The position numbers and the translations under genes are program-made. Under the pieces are notes generated by a model. That model was not told where the DNA came from and did no database searches. It was given only the letters and a program-made list of their open reading frames with translations. Source: Mycoplasmataceae bacterium (GTDB lineage Bacteria > Bacillota_I > Bacilli_A > Mycoplasmatales > Hepatoplasmataceae). From it: a stretch of DNA of 30,531 nucleotides. The stretch spans positions 1-30,531 of the forward strand of contig JABSQD010000002.1 of assembly GCA_013214765.1 (NCBI GenBank). Reading direction: 5' to 3'. This document shows positions 20,217 through 30,415 of this stretch, piece by piece. Positions within the stretch are counted from its first letter, which is position 1. Every line of letters begins with the position of its first letter.

Positions 20217-21200
20217 TTACAATTTTGTATTATATTTTTTTATAAAATGATCTGTTATTGATTTATTATTAATATGATTTTCAATTACTTCTGCAAGTGA
20301 ATTTGATAAATCTATTTGTTTAATAAAATCATTTTTGGTAATTTTAATTGAATTTGTAGTAATAATTTGTTTAACACCAGATTTTTTTATTTTTTCTATA
20401 GTACTTACTCCATCTTTATTAGAGAGAACACCATGTGTAACTGCTAAATAAATATCTTTCGCACCTTGCTGTTTTAAAACTTCAACTGCTGAAACAACTG
20501 TTCCGCCAGTATCAACTATATCATCAAAAATAATTAAATTTTTATCTTTTACATTTCCTAAGACAAACATTGATTCAACTACATTATGATTTGATCTTCT
20601 TTTATCTATAACTGCTAATGGAGCATCAAATATTTTTGCTAATAATCTTGCTCTAGAAATTCCTCCATGATCTGGAGATACTATTGTTAAATTTTTTAAA
20701 TTTAATGAAAAAATTTCTTTTGAAATTAATCCATATGCTTTTAGATTATCGACTGGTATGTCAAAAAAACCTACTATTTGTTCTGAATGGATATCAAATG
20801 TTATTATTCTATTTGCGCCTGCAACTTGCAACATATTGGCTACTAGTTTAGCTGAAATCGCTTGTCTTCCAAAGACTTTTCTATCTTGTCTTGCATAACC
20901 AAAATAAGGTATAATAACATTTATTTCTCCTGCAGAAGATCTTTTGAAAGCATCTATAACTAACAATAATTCCATTAAATTGTCATTAGCTGGAAAGTTT
21001 GTTGATTGAATAACAAATACTGATTTATTTCTTACAGAAGATTTTGATTCAACAAAAATTTCTCCATCAGAAAATTGTTTTGTTTTCATTAAACCTAATT
21101 TAATATCTAATAATTTAGATATTTTTTCGGCAATATTTTCGGAAGTTGATAATCCAAAAATAATAGATGTTTCTTTATTTAATTTAAAATTAGAATTCAC
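20217..21200 (-). CDS. prs: Ribose-phosphate pyrophosphokinase (PRPP synthetase)
   Basis: A 327-residue enzyme making PRPP from ribose 5-phosphate and ATP, feeding upp and other salvage enzymes. FSDGEIFVE, PYFGYARQDRK, DIHSEQIVGFFDIPVDNL, VSPDHGGISRARLLA and the PRPP loop FDDIVDTGGT are present. The start is GTG 21200: it is the first possible start after an in-frame TAA and keeps the usual N-terminal strand SIIFGLSTS. No Shine-Dalgarno sequence directly precedes it. It is transcribed divergently from pyrG from a shared palindromic promoter region and is followed after 13 bases by the coiled-coil gene. Confidence 0.96.
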   Translation of the reverse strand: MNSNFKLNKETSIIFGLSTSENIAEKISKLLDIKLGLMKTKQFSDGEIFVESKSSVRNKSVFVIQSTNFPANDNLMELLLVIDAFKRSSAGEINVIIPYFGYARQDRKVFGRQAISAKLVANMLQVAGANRIITFDIHSEQIVGFFDIPVDNLKAYGLISKEIFSLNLKNLTIVSPDHGGISRARLLAKIFDAPLAVIDKRRSNHNVVESMFVLGNVKDKNLIIFDDIVDTGGTVVSAVEVLKQQGAKDIYLAVTHGVLSNKDGVSTIEKIKKSGVKQIITTNSIKITKNDFIKQIDLSNSLAEVIENHINNKSITDHFIKKYNTKL

Positions 21201-21236
21201 ATTTTATTTTTATAATCTTAATACTTATATCCCTTC

Positions 21237-21260
21237 TAATATTATTATATAATAATATTA
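21237..21260. promoter_or_regulatory. Back-to-back prs/pyrG promoters inside a perfect 24-bp palindrome
   Basis: TAATATTATTAT is followed directly by its reverse complement. A plus-strand TATAAT lies at 21248-21253 and a minus-strand TATAAT at 21249-21244; they overlap. Seven bases after each box come 21260, the A of the pyrG ATG, and 21237, the start of a 36-base prs leader. The palindrome thus runs exactly from one predicted start site to the other. AT-rich background weakens the case, but perfect 24-base symmetry by chance is unlikely. Confidence 0.55.
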
Positions 21261-22843
21261 TGTTAAATAAAGAAAAAATAATGTTTATAACTGGGGGAGT
21301 CATATCTTCGCTAGGAAAAGGAATTATTGCATCATCACTAGGAAGATTATTCGAAGATGGAGGAGTAAGCGTCGGAATGATGAAATGTGATCCATATTTA
21401 AATATTGATCCTGGTACTATGTCTCCAATTGAGCATGGAGAAGTTTTTGTTACTGCAGACGGAGGAGAGACAGATCTTGATCTTGGTCATTATGAAAGAT
21501 TTTTAAATAAAAATTTAAGTAAAGAATCTTCATTAACTTCAGGAAGAATTTATCAAGAAATTTTAACAAAAGAACGAGAAGGTTTTTATAAAGGGAAAAC
21601 TGTTCAAGTTATTCCTCATGTTACAAACTTAATAAAAGAAAAAATATACACAGTTGCAAAAAAATATGATTTATTAATAGTTGAAGTTGGAGGATCTGTA
21701 GGAGATATTGAATCTTTGGCTTATACAGAGGCAATTAGGCAAATAAAGTATGAATTACAAAAGAATGCTTCAGTAATTCATGTAGGATATATTCCCTTTA
21801 TTAAAGTAAGTAAAGAATTAAAAACGAAACCAATGCAAAGATCAATTAATTTATTAAGATCTTTAGGTGTATCTCCTAACTTTTTAGTAACAAGATCAGA
21901 AATTAAATTAAATAAGAAAGAATTAGAAAAAATTTCAATGTTTAGTAATATGAATATTTCAAGAATATTTCAATGTATTGATGTTTCATCAATTTATAAT
22001 ATTCCTTTTTTATTAAAAGAGCAAAAATTTGATAAAAATATAGCAAAATATATGAATATTAATATTAAAGAAAGTAATCATTTTGAATTAAAAGAATTCA
22101 ATGAAAATCTAACTAAAATAAATAAAAAAGTCAATATTGCAATTGTTGGTAAATATACTGAAAATCCTGATTCATACTTATCTGTTATAGAAGCTTTAAA
22201 ACATGCATCTGTAAAAAATAAATTTAAGTTAAATTATAAATTAATTAATAGTAAAAAAAACTATGATATTAATATACTTAAAAAATTTGATGGAATAATA
22301 ATTCCTGGAGGTTTTGGTAACTCTGGAGTTGACGGAATTATGAAAGCAATAAAATTTGCTAGAGTAAATAATATTCCTTTTTTAGGAATATGTTTCGGAA
22401 TGCAATTATCTATTTTAGAATTTGCAAAAAATGTTTTAAAAATTAATGTTGTTCATGGAGAGTTAAATCCTGAATCACCAAATAAAATTATTGATATTAT
22501 AAATGAAACTAAAGATAAATTATTAGGAGGTTCTATGAGATTAGGTAATTATGAATGCTTTTTGAGAGATAAAACTTTAACAAAAAATATATATGGTTTA
22601 AAATCAGTATTTGAAAGGCATAGACATAGATATGAATTGAATAATAAATATGTCAAAATATTAGAATCTAAAGGAATGATCATTTCAGGAATACATCCTA
22701 AAAATAAATTAGCCGAAATAATAGAAAACATAAATAACGATTTTTTTATCGCAACTCAATTTCATCCTGAATTATCTTCCAAAATAACAAAACCACATAA
22801 ATTATTTATTAGTTTTATTAAAGCTTCTACTAAACATAAATAA
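21260..22843 (+). CDS. pyrG: CTP synthase
   Basis: A 527-residue enzyme aminating UTP to CTP with ammonia from glutamine, and the only complete plus-strand gene in the window. The synthetase domain begins MFITGGVISSLGKGIIASSLG; the glutamine amidotransferase domain (about 285-527) has PGGFGNSGVDG, LGICFGMQ with the nucleophile Cys378, and FHPELSS with His502 and Glu504. ATG 21260 has no Shine-Dalgarno sequence; a TATAAT ends six bases upstream, so a leaderless mRNA is likely. The stop lies only six bases from the stop of the convergent rsmA. With upp making UMP it completes the route to CTP. Confidence 0.97.
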   Translation: MLNKEKIMFITGGVISSLGKGIIASSLGRLFEDGGVSVGMMKCDPYLNIDPGTMSPIEHGEVFVTADGGETDLDLGHYERFLNKNLSKESSLTSGRIYQEILTKEREGFYKGKTVQVIPHVTNLIKEKIYTVAKKYDLLIVEVGGSVGDIESLAYTEAIRQIKYELQKNASVIHVGYIPFIKVSKELKTKPMQRSINLLRSLGVSPNFLVTRSEIKLNKKELEKISMFSNMNISRIFQCIDVSSIYNIPFLLKEQKFDKNIAKYMNINIKESNHFELKEFNENLTKINKKVNIAIVGKYTENPDSYLSVIEALKHASVKNKFKLNYKLINSKKNYDINILKKFDGIIIPGGFGNSGVDGIMKAIKFARVNNIPFLGICFGMQLSILEFAKNVLKINVVHGELNPESPNKIIDIINETKDKLLGGSMRLGNYECFLRDKTLTKNIYGLKSVFERHRHRYELNNKYVKILESKGMIISGIHPKNKLAEIIENINNDFFIATQFHPELSSKITKPHKLFISFIKASTKHK

Positions 22844-22849
22844 AATTAT

Positions 22850-23626
22850 TTATTGACAAGGAAAGGATTCAAATATTTTTAAAAATGTTTTTATTTCTAT
22901 TTCCTCAGATCTTATATTAATTTTAATATTATTTTTTATCAAATATTTTAAAACCAAATCTGAAAATTCATAATTTGATTTTTTTAAAGAATTTATTAAA
23001 GTTTTTCTTTTCATAGCAAATGAACATTTGATAAAAAATAAATAATCATCAATGTCAAAATTAAATTTTCTTCTTTTTAATACTATAAATCCTGAGTCGA
23101 CTTTTGGTTTTGGTTTAAAACAACCTGCAGGAACATTAATTTTTTTTTCAAGAGAAAACAAAGAACCGATTGACACTGTCAATCTTCCATAAGTTTTAAA
23201 ATTGGTTTTAGAAAATATTCTATCCACCAATTCTTTTTGTAACATTACAGACATAGAATCAAATCTATTATCGTAAGCAACCTTAAACATTATTTTTGTC
23301 GAAATATAATAAGGAAGATTCGAAACAAATTGAATACTCTTTTTATTTTTAATAACATCATCTCATTCTATATCTAAAATATCTTTATGAATTAAAGTAA
23401 AATTATTTTTTATAATAGTTTTTTTTAAAACGGAAATCATGTTTTCATCGATTTCTATCGAAATAACTTCCTTAGCTTTTTCTACTAATGGTTTAGTTAG
23501 TGCTCCTCTCCCTGGCCCGACTTCTAATATAGTTGAATTTTCTAAAAAAGGAATGGAATCTACTATAGAATTTATTTTATTTTTATCAATTAAAAAATTT
23601 TGTCCTAATGTTTTTTTTGAATTCAT
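22850..23626 (-). CDS. rsmA: 16S rRNA adenine dimethyltransferase
   Basis: A 258-residue KsgA/RsmA that dimethylates two adjacent adenines in the 3' hairpin of 16S rRNA. One UGA Trp (23365-23363) interrupts the standard-code frame. KKTLGQNFLIDKNKI, the SAM motif EVGPGRGALT, NLPYYIST (NLPY catalytic motif) and GCFKPKPKVDSGFIVL are all present. Its ATG shares one base with the TatD stop (TAATG), so the two are translationally coupled. It converges on pyrG with a six-base gap. Confidence 0.97.
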
Positions 23627-24405
23627 TATTTTAATAATTCCTTTTTTACATTAAAAAAATCTAAAGCAACCTTATTATTATTTTCATTCAATTTTTCAAA
23701 TGAAATTTTTAAATAATCAGAAACAAACTCAATAACGTTTTTGACATTTCAAGGATAATTTTTTTGTCCTCTAAAAGGCACTGGAGTTAAATAAGGGCAA
23801 TCAGTTTCGAACATAATTCTATTTAAAGGAATTATTTTTATTACTCTTTTTTGAATATCAGCATTTTTAAAAGTTATTATTCCATTAAAAGAAAAATATA
23901 TATTTTTAGAAATATTAATATATTTTTTCGTTATAAAAACATCACCAGACCATGAATGTAATAAAAATTTTTGATTTGGATAATTTTTTATTATTTCATA
24001 GCAATCTTCTAAAGAATCTCTAGTGTGAATAACAATGGGAAGATTATATTTCTTTGCTAATTCTATTTGTTTTATAAAAGCTATTTTTTGCTCTTTTTTA
24101 TTATATCCATCATGATGATAATCTAAACCTATTTCTCCTAAGGCAACAATATCAGAAGTTATAAGTTTTTCTATTTGATTTAACATATTTTTATTTCATC
24201 CCATAGTAGAACATGGATGTATTCCTATTACTGGTATTAAATTTTTATGTTTTTTAAATATTTCTATTACTTCTTTTGAAGAATTAATATCAAATGATAT
24301 GTTAAAAGAGATAATATTTTTTATTTTATTTTCTTGAATTATTTGTTTGAATTCGTCATTATATGATGATGACAAAATATGTGAATGAGTATCTATAATT
24401 TTCAT
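23626..24405 (-). CDS. tatD: TatD-family metal-dependent nuclease
   Basis: A 259-residue TIM-barrel hydrolase with all family metal ligands: DTHSH at the N-terminus, GEIGLDYHHD, VIHTRD, LLHSWSGD and FETDCPYL. UGA encodes Trp in CSTMGWN and elsewhere; the conserved HSW uses TGG. TatD enzymes are Mg-dependent 3'-5' exonucleases acting on DNA. Pairing with rsmA is common in Firmicutes. ATG 24405 has no Shine-Dalgarno sequence and follows a TATAAT by eight bases. Confidence 0.95.
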
Positions 24406-24419
24406 ATGTATTAATTATA
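24406..24419 (-). promoter_or_regulatory. -10 box placed for a near-leaderless tatD-rsmA mRNA
   Basis: Minus-strand TATAAT (24419-24414) is followed by TAATACAT and the tatD ATG. A start six or seven bases after the box leaves zero to two leader bases. It lies in the 29-base gap after the binding-protein gene. No clear -35 box or terminator is seen there. Confidence 0.5.
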
Positions 24420-24434
24420 ATGTAAAAATAATTC

Positions 24435-26144
24435 TTATTTCTTTGGTTCTGGTTTTGGTGGTTTTGGTCTTTCTCAATTTTGTAACATTCATTCATTTAA
24501 CGAAATTACATTTTTACCTTCTGTTGCAAAAGTTGCTGAAGCCATTTCTATAAAATCTTGTGCTAAGAATGCTTCATTAGATAGTTGAGAAAATGTTTTT
24601 TTAATTGAAATTCCTGCATTTTGTATTTCAAGTTTACGAAGATCATTATTAACTTTTGTTTTTGAGTCTCCTTTATTTGATGTTTCTGAAAATCCTACTC
24701 CTCCATTTTTAAAATTACCTTCAAAAACTTGACCATTATTCTCGTGTGTTGAATTAATCTTATCTTTTAATAAATGTGTTTTGTTTCAACCTTTATTTCC
24801 TTCTTCTCATTTTGTAGCAAAATTTCTTACTCCAATACTATCATAATAAGGATCTCCATCTTTGTTAGAATCCATAATTTTATTTACATCTTCTCAATCC
24901 AAAATTGAAAAGTCTTTTTGATTTCCTCAATTTGGATTTGTTTCTTGTTTATAAGAAATTGCTTCTGGTTTAAAAATTGTTTCATATCATAAAGAATATT
25001 CTGCTGATAAAGATAAGTTTTTAGTTGAAGAGCCAAGAATATTTTTTACTCTATCTGGTGATGAAATTCCCGCATCTGAATCAACACCAATTACTTGTGT
25101 CTCTGTTCCTTCGGTTGCTGATAGCGCAGCTAAAGTTTGTGCTCCTGCTACCGGGAAAATAACTGTTGCTGTTTTCTTCATTGCATTTGCTTTTGCTTTT
25201 GCTTCATCTGCACCAAAACCTGAAGGAAAATCAAATCCACCAGTATATCATCCTTCTAAAGGCTTAATTGTAGTTGGATCTCCTGCTTGTGAATTTTGAA
25301 TATCATTATCAATCATTGAATCACCATCTAAATCATAATCCACTATATCTGAACCATTTCATGAAAGTTTAACTTTATCATATTTACCTGCTAATGTGGC
25401 AGTATCATTAGAACCTTCTCCATCTTCCTCTACTGGTTTATAACCTAAAATTTCATAATTAAAATAATTAATTCCTTGTTCATACCCTGAAAGAAAATGA
25501 ATTGTAGCAGGTTCTATTCCTCCTCATGTTGTAACTAAATTTTTTTTATTTTGTTCTTTGTAGTTAGCTGTAGAATGAAGCGCAGCAGCTAAACCAGATA
25601 AAAATCCAGACTCATTTGCTTTATAAATTACAGATCCAGAATTTTGATTTCCTCCAGCTACAATCAAATCATTATCATCTAACAAATAAAAACTTTTGTT
25701 TTTATAAACTCCTGTATTAAAAGAACTGGAAAGGGAATTTGGACCTTCAACAAAATCTCCTCCATTATTTCAATCTAATTTTCCAAAAATTCCTGCTACA
25801 TTGAATCCGGAAGAAATAATAGTTTCTCCTTTTCCATTAAGAATATCCTTTACATTATTAATATATTCAGAACCATCAGCAAAATAGTTTTCTGGCAATT
25901 GAATTCCTATTGATTGATTAGTTTTTTTTCCAAACTCGGCAGCACCTTTATACGTATCTTCATTAAAACCTTTATCTAAATATTGGCCTTTGTTGGAAAA
26001 AAATGTAACCTTCCTAATTCCTCCATTTTTAATTGTTGATATTCTTGCTGAACCTCAAATTCCAAATCCCATAGCTATTCCAAGCAATGTAGCAAGAATA
26101 ATTGATGTTGAACCTATAATTATATTTTTTTTATTTCTATGCAT
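24435..26144 (-). CDS. BMP/PnrA-family substrate-binding protein of a nucleoside-type ABC importer
   Basis: A 569-residue extracellular binding protein read through several UGA Trp codons. After a hydrophobic segment (about 8-30, IIIGSTSIILATLLGIAMGFG) the mature part has KGFNEDTYKGAAEFGKK, ANESGFLSGLAAALHS, WGGIEPATIHFLSGYEQGINY and VIFPVAGAQTLAAL, matching the BMP/PnrA (Med) fold that binds purine nucleosides. Relatives are near 350 residues; the excess is in acidic loops (about 225-275) and a C-terminal extension ending RPKPPKPEPKK. There is no lipobox cysteine at the end of the hydrophobic segment, so it is probably anchored by an uncleaved helix. Start ATG 26144 follows AAGAAGGAAA. It is the last gene of the importer operon. 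Confidence 0.9.
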
Positions 26145-26158
26145 GATTTCCTTCTTTC

Positions 26159-27088
26159 TTATCTTTGATCTTTTTTAAATGGTTTCCCTAGTGATGAGGG
26201 AGATTTTTTTGATTTCGCTATTATTAATATTATTAATGGAATTATATAAGGCAATACTTGTAATATTAAAATTAAAAATGATGGTAAAGAATTTAAATTC
26301 GGTATTAATAATATGTTTTGTGTTATTGCTGATAGTACTCCTATTATGAGTGAGCCAAAAGCAATTCCTAATACACTTCATTGTGAAAAAATAACAATTC
26401 CTACTGCCATATATCCAGCTCCAAATACCGTGAATATATAAAATCCTTGATTATATACTCAAATCGATCCAGCTATAGAAGATAGCATACCTGACACAAT
26501 CAATACTGATAATCTTAAAGCATTAACTGAATGTCCCGAGGTTTCTAATGCATAAGGATTCTCTCCTGATGACCTAATTCTTAAACCTATTTTTGTTTTA
26601 GAAAATACAAATCATAATATTACTATTAAGACAATTGCTAATATAGTAAATATTATTGGATATAAAAATTTAATCATTTGATTATTAACTAAAATCTCAG
26701 GAATAATAACAGAAGCATTCACTGATTGTCCAAATGTTAAATATCCTAATACTACTGCTAATGCTGGAGCAAGTAAATTAATTCCTGTACCTGCTATGAT
26801 TTGATCTCCTAATGCATTCACAACCACAAATGCATAAAGTGAAGAAAATAGAGAACCTACTAGACCTGCAAAAATTATCGATAACATTGGTGTTAACATT
26901 AAAAATGATTCATTACTTGAAAGTGAAGTGAATAAATTTTGAAAACAAATAAATAATATTGCTCCTATAATCATATTTCCTTCAATAGAAATATTTGCTA
27001 TTCCCACTTTTTCCGAAATCAAAGAAGAGGAGGAAGCAAAAACATATGAAGCAAAAAATATTAATATTGCTATAAATATAACTATCAT
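26159..27088 (-). CDS. Nucleoside-type ABC importer permease (NupC/YufQ-like)
   Basis: A 309-residue BPD_transp_2 family permease, continuous with UGA as Trp, with about eight to nine helices. SEKVGIANISIEGNMIIGA matches the 'l..k.G.iNig.EG.ml.Ga' signature of RbsC/YufQ-type permeases, and FVFSKTKIGLRIRSSGENPYALETSG is the cytoplasmic coupling loop. ATG 27088 overlaps the previous stop (TAATG). It forms the channel with the preceding permease. Confidence 0.92.
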
Positions 27089-28302
27089 TATTTTTCACCC
27101 TCTTTCAATAATAATTCTTTTTTTTGTTTTTTTAATATATTATGTTCTTCTTTTTGATTTTTTCTTCTTTTTTCTCTTTCTTTTTTCTCTTTCTTCAAAC
27201 GCAATTCTTCATTATCTTCGATAAATCATAAATCTTGAGGTCTATAAATAATAAATAATTGCATAACTGCTAATACTATAATAATAGTAGCGAGAATCAA
27301 AAACGAAAATGGTATACCGCTAACTAAAGAATCTACATATTTTCCAGAAGTCATAAATATTGAAATAAACATTGAAGAAAATAGTGCTCCGATTGGAGTA
27401 TTGAATCCAATAAGTGCTACCGCGATTCCTTGAAATAAATTTGGATTTATTTCACCTCGTTGTTGTGGAAATAAATTTTGTATTCCAAAAAAATATATTC
27501 ATGCTGCAATTCCTGCTAATGCTCCAGAAAGAGCCATTGCCTTAAGAAATTCTTTATTTTTAGAAAATCCTATATAATCTGCCACTGATTGATTAGAACC
27601 TAATATATCTTGTTTAAAACCGAATTTTGTAAATTTATAAATAAATCAAATAATAACAACTAAAGGAATCGAAACTATAATTCCTCAATTTATTTTAGTC
27701 GATCCTCCAAAAATATCTGTTAACATAGAAGAACCTAATGAAAATGAAGGATGAAAAGGTAATGTTTCAACTCCGGAATTTATGAAATCAATATTAGTTG
27801 TTCCTCAAGCAACAAAATAAAATATTACTCAATTTAACATAATTGATGAAATAACTTCATTAATTCCAAATTTGGTTTTCAATCAACCAATAAATAAAGC
27901 AACTAATAATCCTGAAAAGATTGCAACAAAAAATGTAATTACAATTCCAAATGTTCCTAAAGTATTTCCTATCAAGATAGCAATTATATAGGAAATAAAT
28001 CCTGAAAATAACATTTGCCCAGCCGAACCAATATTAAACATTCCAACCCTAAATGATACAACCATTGCTAATCCTAATGGTAATATCCATGACAAATTAC
28101 CAATAAAATCTCCAATTCCTGATAAGGAACCGAAACTTCTATAAAATAATTGCTCTATATATTCTAAAACTGGTTGACCTGTTATTGTTAATAATATGAT
28201 CCCAATTAACATACCTATAAATATAGCAAATAATGAATAAAAAAATTTATTAGATGATTTTACCTTTTCAAGTTTATTTTTAGGTTTTGTTATTTTAAAC
28301 AT
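27088..28302 (-). CDS. Nucleoside-type ABC importer permease (NupB/YufP-like)
   Basis: A 404-residue BPD_transp_2 family permease read through UGA Trp codons. VSFRVGMFNIGSAGQMLFSGF is the family signature and KFTKFGFKQDILGSNQSVADYIGFS the coupling loop. The basic N-terminus precedes the first helix, and a highly charged 50-residue tail rich in Lys and Glu ends the protein in the cytoplasm. The start lies one base after the ATPase stop, and its stop overlaps the next ATG by one base. Confidence 0.92.
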
Positions 28303-28303
28303 A

Positions 28304-30256
28304 TTAATTCACCTGACCAATCATTAATTTTGATATTTTTTCCATTGATGTTTTTTTAGGATTAATAATATCTATTATTTCTCCCTTGTACATAATTGCT
28401 ATTCTGTCACATACTTCAATTAATTCAGAAATTTCTAATGAATATAAAAGTGTTGATTTACCTTGGGAATTATCAATCATTTTTTTATAAATGTGATCAA
28501 TAGCAGAAATATCTAATCCTCTTGTAGGATGACCAGCAATTAATAATTTATGTGGTTTTAATATTTCTCTTCCAACTACAAACTTTTGTTGATTTCCTCC
28601 AGAAAGATTTTTAATTGGAATAGAATTTGAATATGCTCCATCAACTTTTAATTCTCTAATTATTTTAGAAGTTCAATTATTTGTTTGAGAATTTTCTAAC
28701 AACATTGAACTTCCGTCATTTTCGTTTAAAAGTCTATTGAAATAATATTTATTTTGAATATCATGTTTTTTAATTTTTTTCTCATCAAGAGAAAAAAATG
28801 ATGCAATATCAGAATCTGTCATTTCCTTTAAAGAATTTATTTCTTTACTAAAATTTTCTATTGTTTTAAGTAATTTTTTTTCATTCAAAAGATTATTATT
28901 ATTTTCTTGTTTAGTTTCTTTAGATACATTAGATTTTTGAAGTAAAACATTAATTTTTAATTTATTATGTTTCACTTTTTCTTTAAATGAAATTTTTTCT
29001 TGTTTTAATAAAAAAAGTTCAAAATCAATTAATTTTCTTTCCTTTTTTGTTAATTTAACTATAGATTTAATTAAATTTGAATTAGTTTTTACTCTTCAAT
29101 ATTTTGAAAATTCTGGTGAATCAAATGTAGAAAGAATTGAATTGAATTTCAATGATTTTTCTTTCACAATACCATGAGAAAATCTATTAATAGGAATATG
29201 AGAAAACAACGAATTTCTAATATGAGTATTCATTTTTTCTCCATTAGCATTAATTATTGTTTCATCTTTAAAAAGAATATTACCTTCGGTTGGTTTTCTT
29301 AAGCCCACAATAGTTTGAATAATTTGTTCCTGACCATTACCTTCAATTCCAGCCAAACCAAATATTTCTCCTTCTTTTATATCAAAAGAAACATCATTTA
29401 ATGCTCGAAATCCTTTTGAAGTAATATAAGATAAATTATTAATTTTTAATAAAATTTTATCCGAAACTTTTTTTGTTGGGTATGAAAGTTGAATTTTTTT
29501 ACCAATCATTTCTTTTGCTAATATTTCAATATTAAGTTTAGAATTGTTGATATGTGTTCCTATCATATTTCCTTTTCTTAAAATTGATATTGTATCAGCT
29601 AATTCTTTGACTTCTTTAAGTTTGTGCGAAATAAATATTATAGTTTTTCCTTCTTTTTTAAGAGAAAAAATTGTTTTTATTAAATCTTGAATTTCTTTAA
29701 CTGACAAGGTTGCTGTCGGTTCGTCAAAAACAATAATTTGTTTACTTTTTCATAAAACTTTTAAAATTTCAATCATTTGTCTTTGGCCAATAGGCAATTT
29801 TGATGCTTTTACATTAGGATCTAAATTTATATTATATTTTTTAGTAATTCTTTTATATTTATCAAGAATTTTTTTATTATCAATTTTTCCAAAGAAATCA
29901 GTTTTTCCTTCTTGTCCCAAGATAACATTTTCTAAAACAGTAAAGTTTTCAACTATATGAAAATGTTGATGTACCATTCCAATATTATATTTTTTTGATG
30001 AACCTGATTGATACATATTAACTATATTTTTATTAATAAAAATATCACCCTTGTCTTGTTTGTATAAACCAAAAATGATATTCATTAATGTGGATTTTCC
30101 TGAGCCATTTTCTCCTACGAGTGCATGTATTTCATTTTTTTTAAATGAAAGAGATATATTATCATTAGCAATTATTTTTCCACCTAGAAAAGTCTTAGTT
30201 ATATTTTTTAACTCTAAAATAAATTCTTTAGATTGGGTTTCAATAGTGTTTACCAT
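28304..30256 (-). CDS. Nucleoside-type ABC importer ATPase with two ABC domains and a large insertion
   Basis: A 650-residue duplicated ATPase of the YufO/RbsA type. Domain 1 has Walker A GENGSGKST (48-56), KLPIGQRQMIEILK and Walker B IIVFDEPTATLS. Domain 2 has the usual degenerate P-loop GIEGNGQEQ, signature LSGGNQQKFVVG and LLIAGHPTRGLD. Relatives are near 510 residues; here about 140 hydrophilic, Lys/Asn/Glu-rich residues (about 387-528) sit in domain 2 between the P-loop half and the signature. The frame is continuous with UGA as Trp at both edges of this insert, so it is not a sequencing break. It powers the two permeases that follow. Confidence 0.93.
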
Positions 30257-30277
30257 TTCAGTTTTCTTTCTATAATA
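30257..30277 (-). promoter_or_regulatory. Possible promoter of the ABC importer operon
   Basis: A minus-strand TATTAT at 30277-30272 would give a start near 30265, about nine bases before the ATG. The preceding sequence (AGAAAGAAAACTGAA) holds only a weak ribosome binding site. The gap up to mnmE (30257-30320) has no convincing terminator. Confidence 0.3.
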
Positions 30278-30320
30278 TTTTAAAATAAATTTTATCTATA
30301 TTTAAATATTACCATAGAAA

Positions 30321-30413
30321 TTATTTTCCAATACAAAAATTAGAAAATAAATTAGTAAGATAATTTTTATCTATTTCTTTACCAATTATTTTACCTAAAA
30401 TTTTAGGATTATT
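30321..30413 (-). CDS. mnmE: C-terminal fragment of tRNA modification GTPase MnmE, truncated
   Basis: The last 30 codons end KEIDKNYLTNLFSNFCIGK then TAA. FCIGK with its cysteine is the invariant C-terminus of MnmE, which with MnmG modifies wobble uridines of tRNAs. Going upstream, the frame meets a TAA at 30416-30414 and homology appears to stop at about 30408-30413. The rest of the roughly 450-residue protein should lie to the right but is replaced by unrelated sequence. Either a real deletion or, more likely, a wrong join in the assembly explains this. Confidence 0.8.
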   Translation of the reverse strand, partial: NNPKILGKIIGKEIDKNYLTNLFSNFCIGK

Positions 30414-30415
30414 TT

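Noticed and set aside
1..30256. Many apparent frameshifts or split genes, for example glyA, rsmA, tatD, the VirB4-like gene and the ABC ATPase
   Set aside because: All breaks tested are UGA codons in one unbroken frame at tryptophan-compatible positions; with genetic code 4 the genes are intact.
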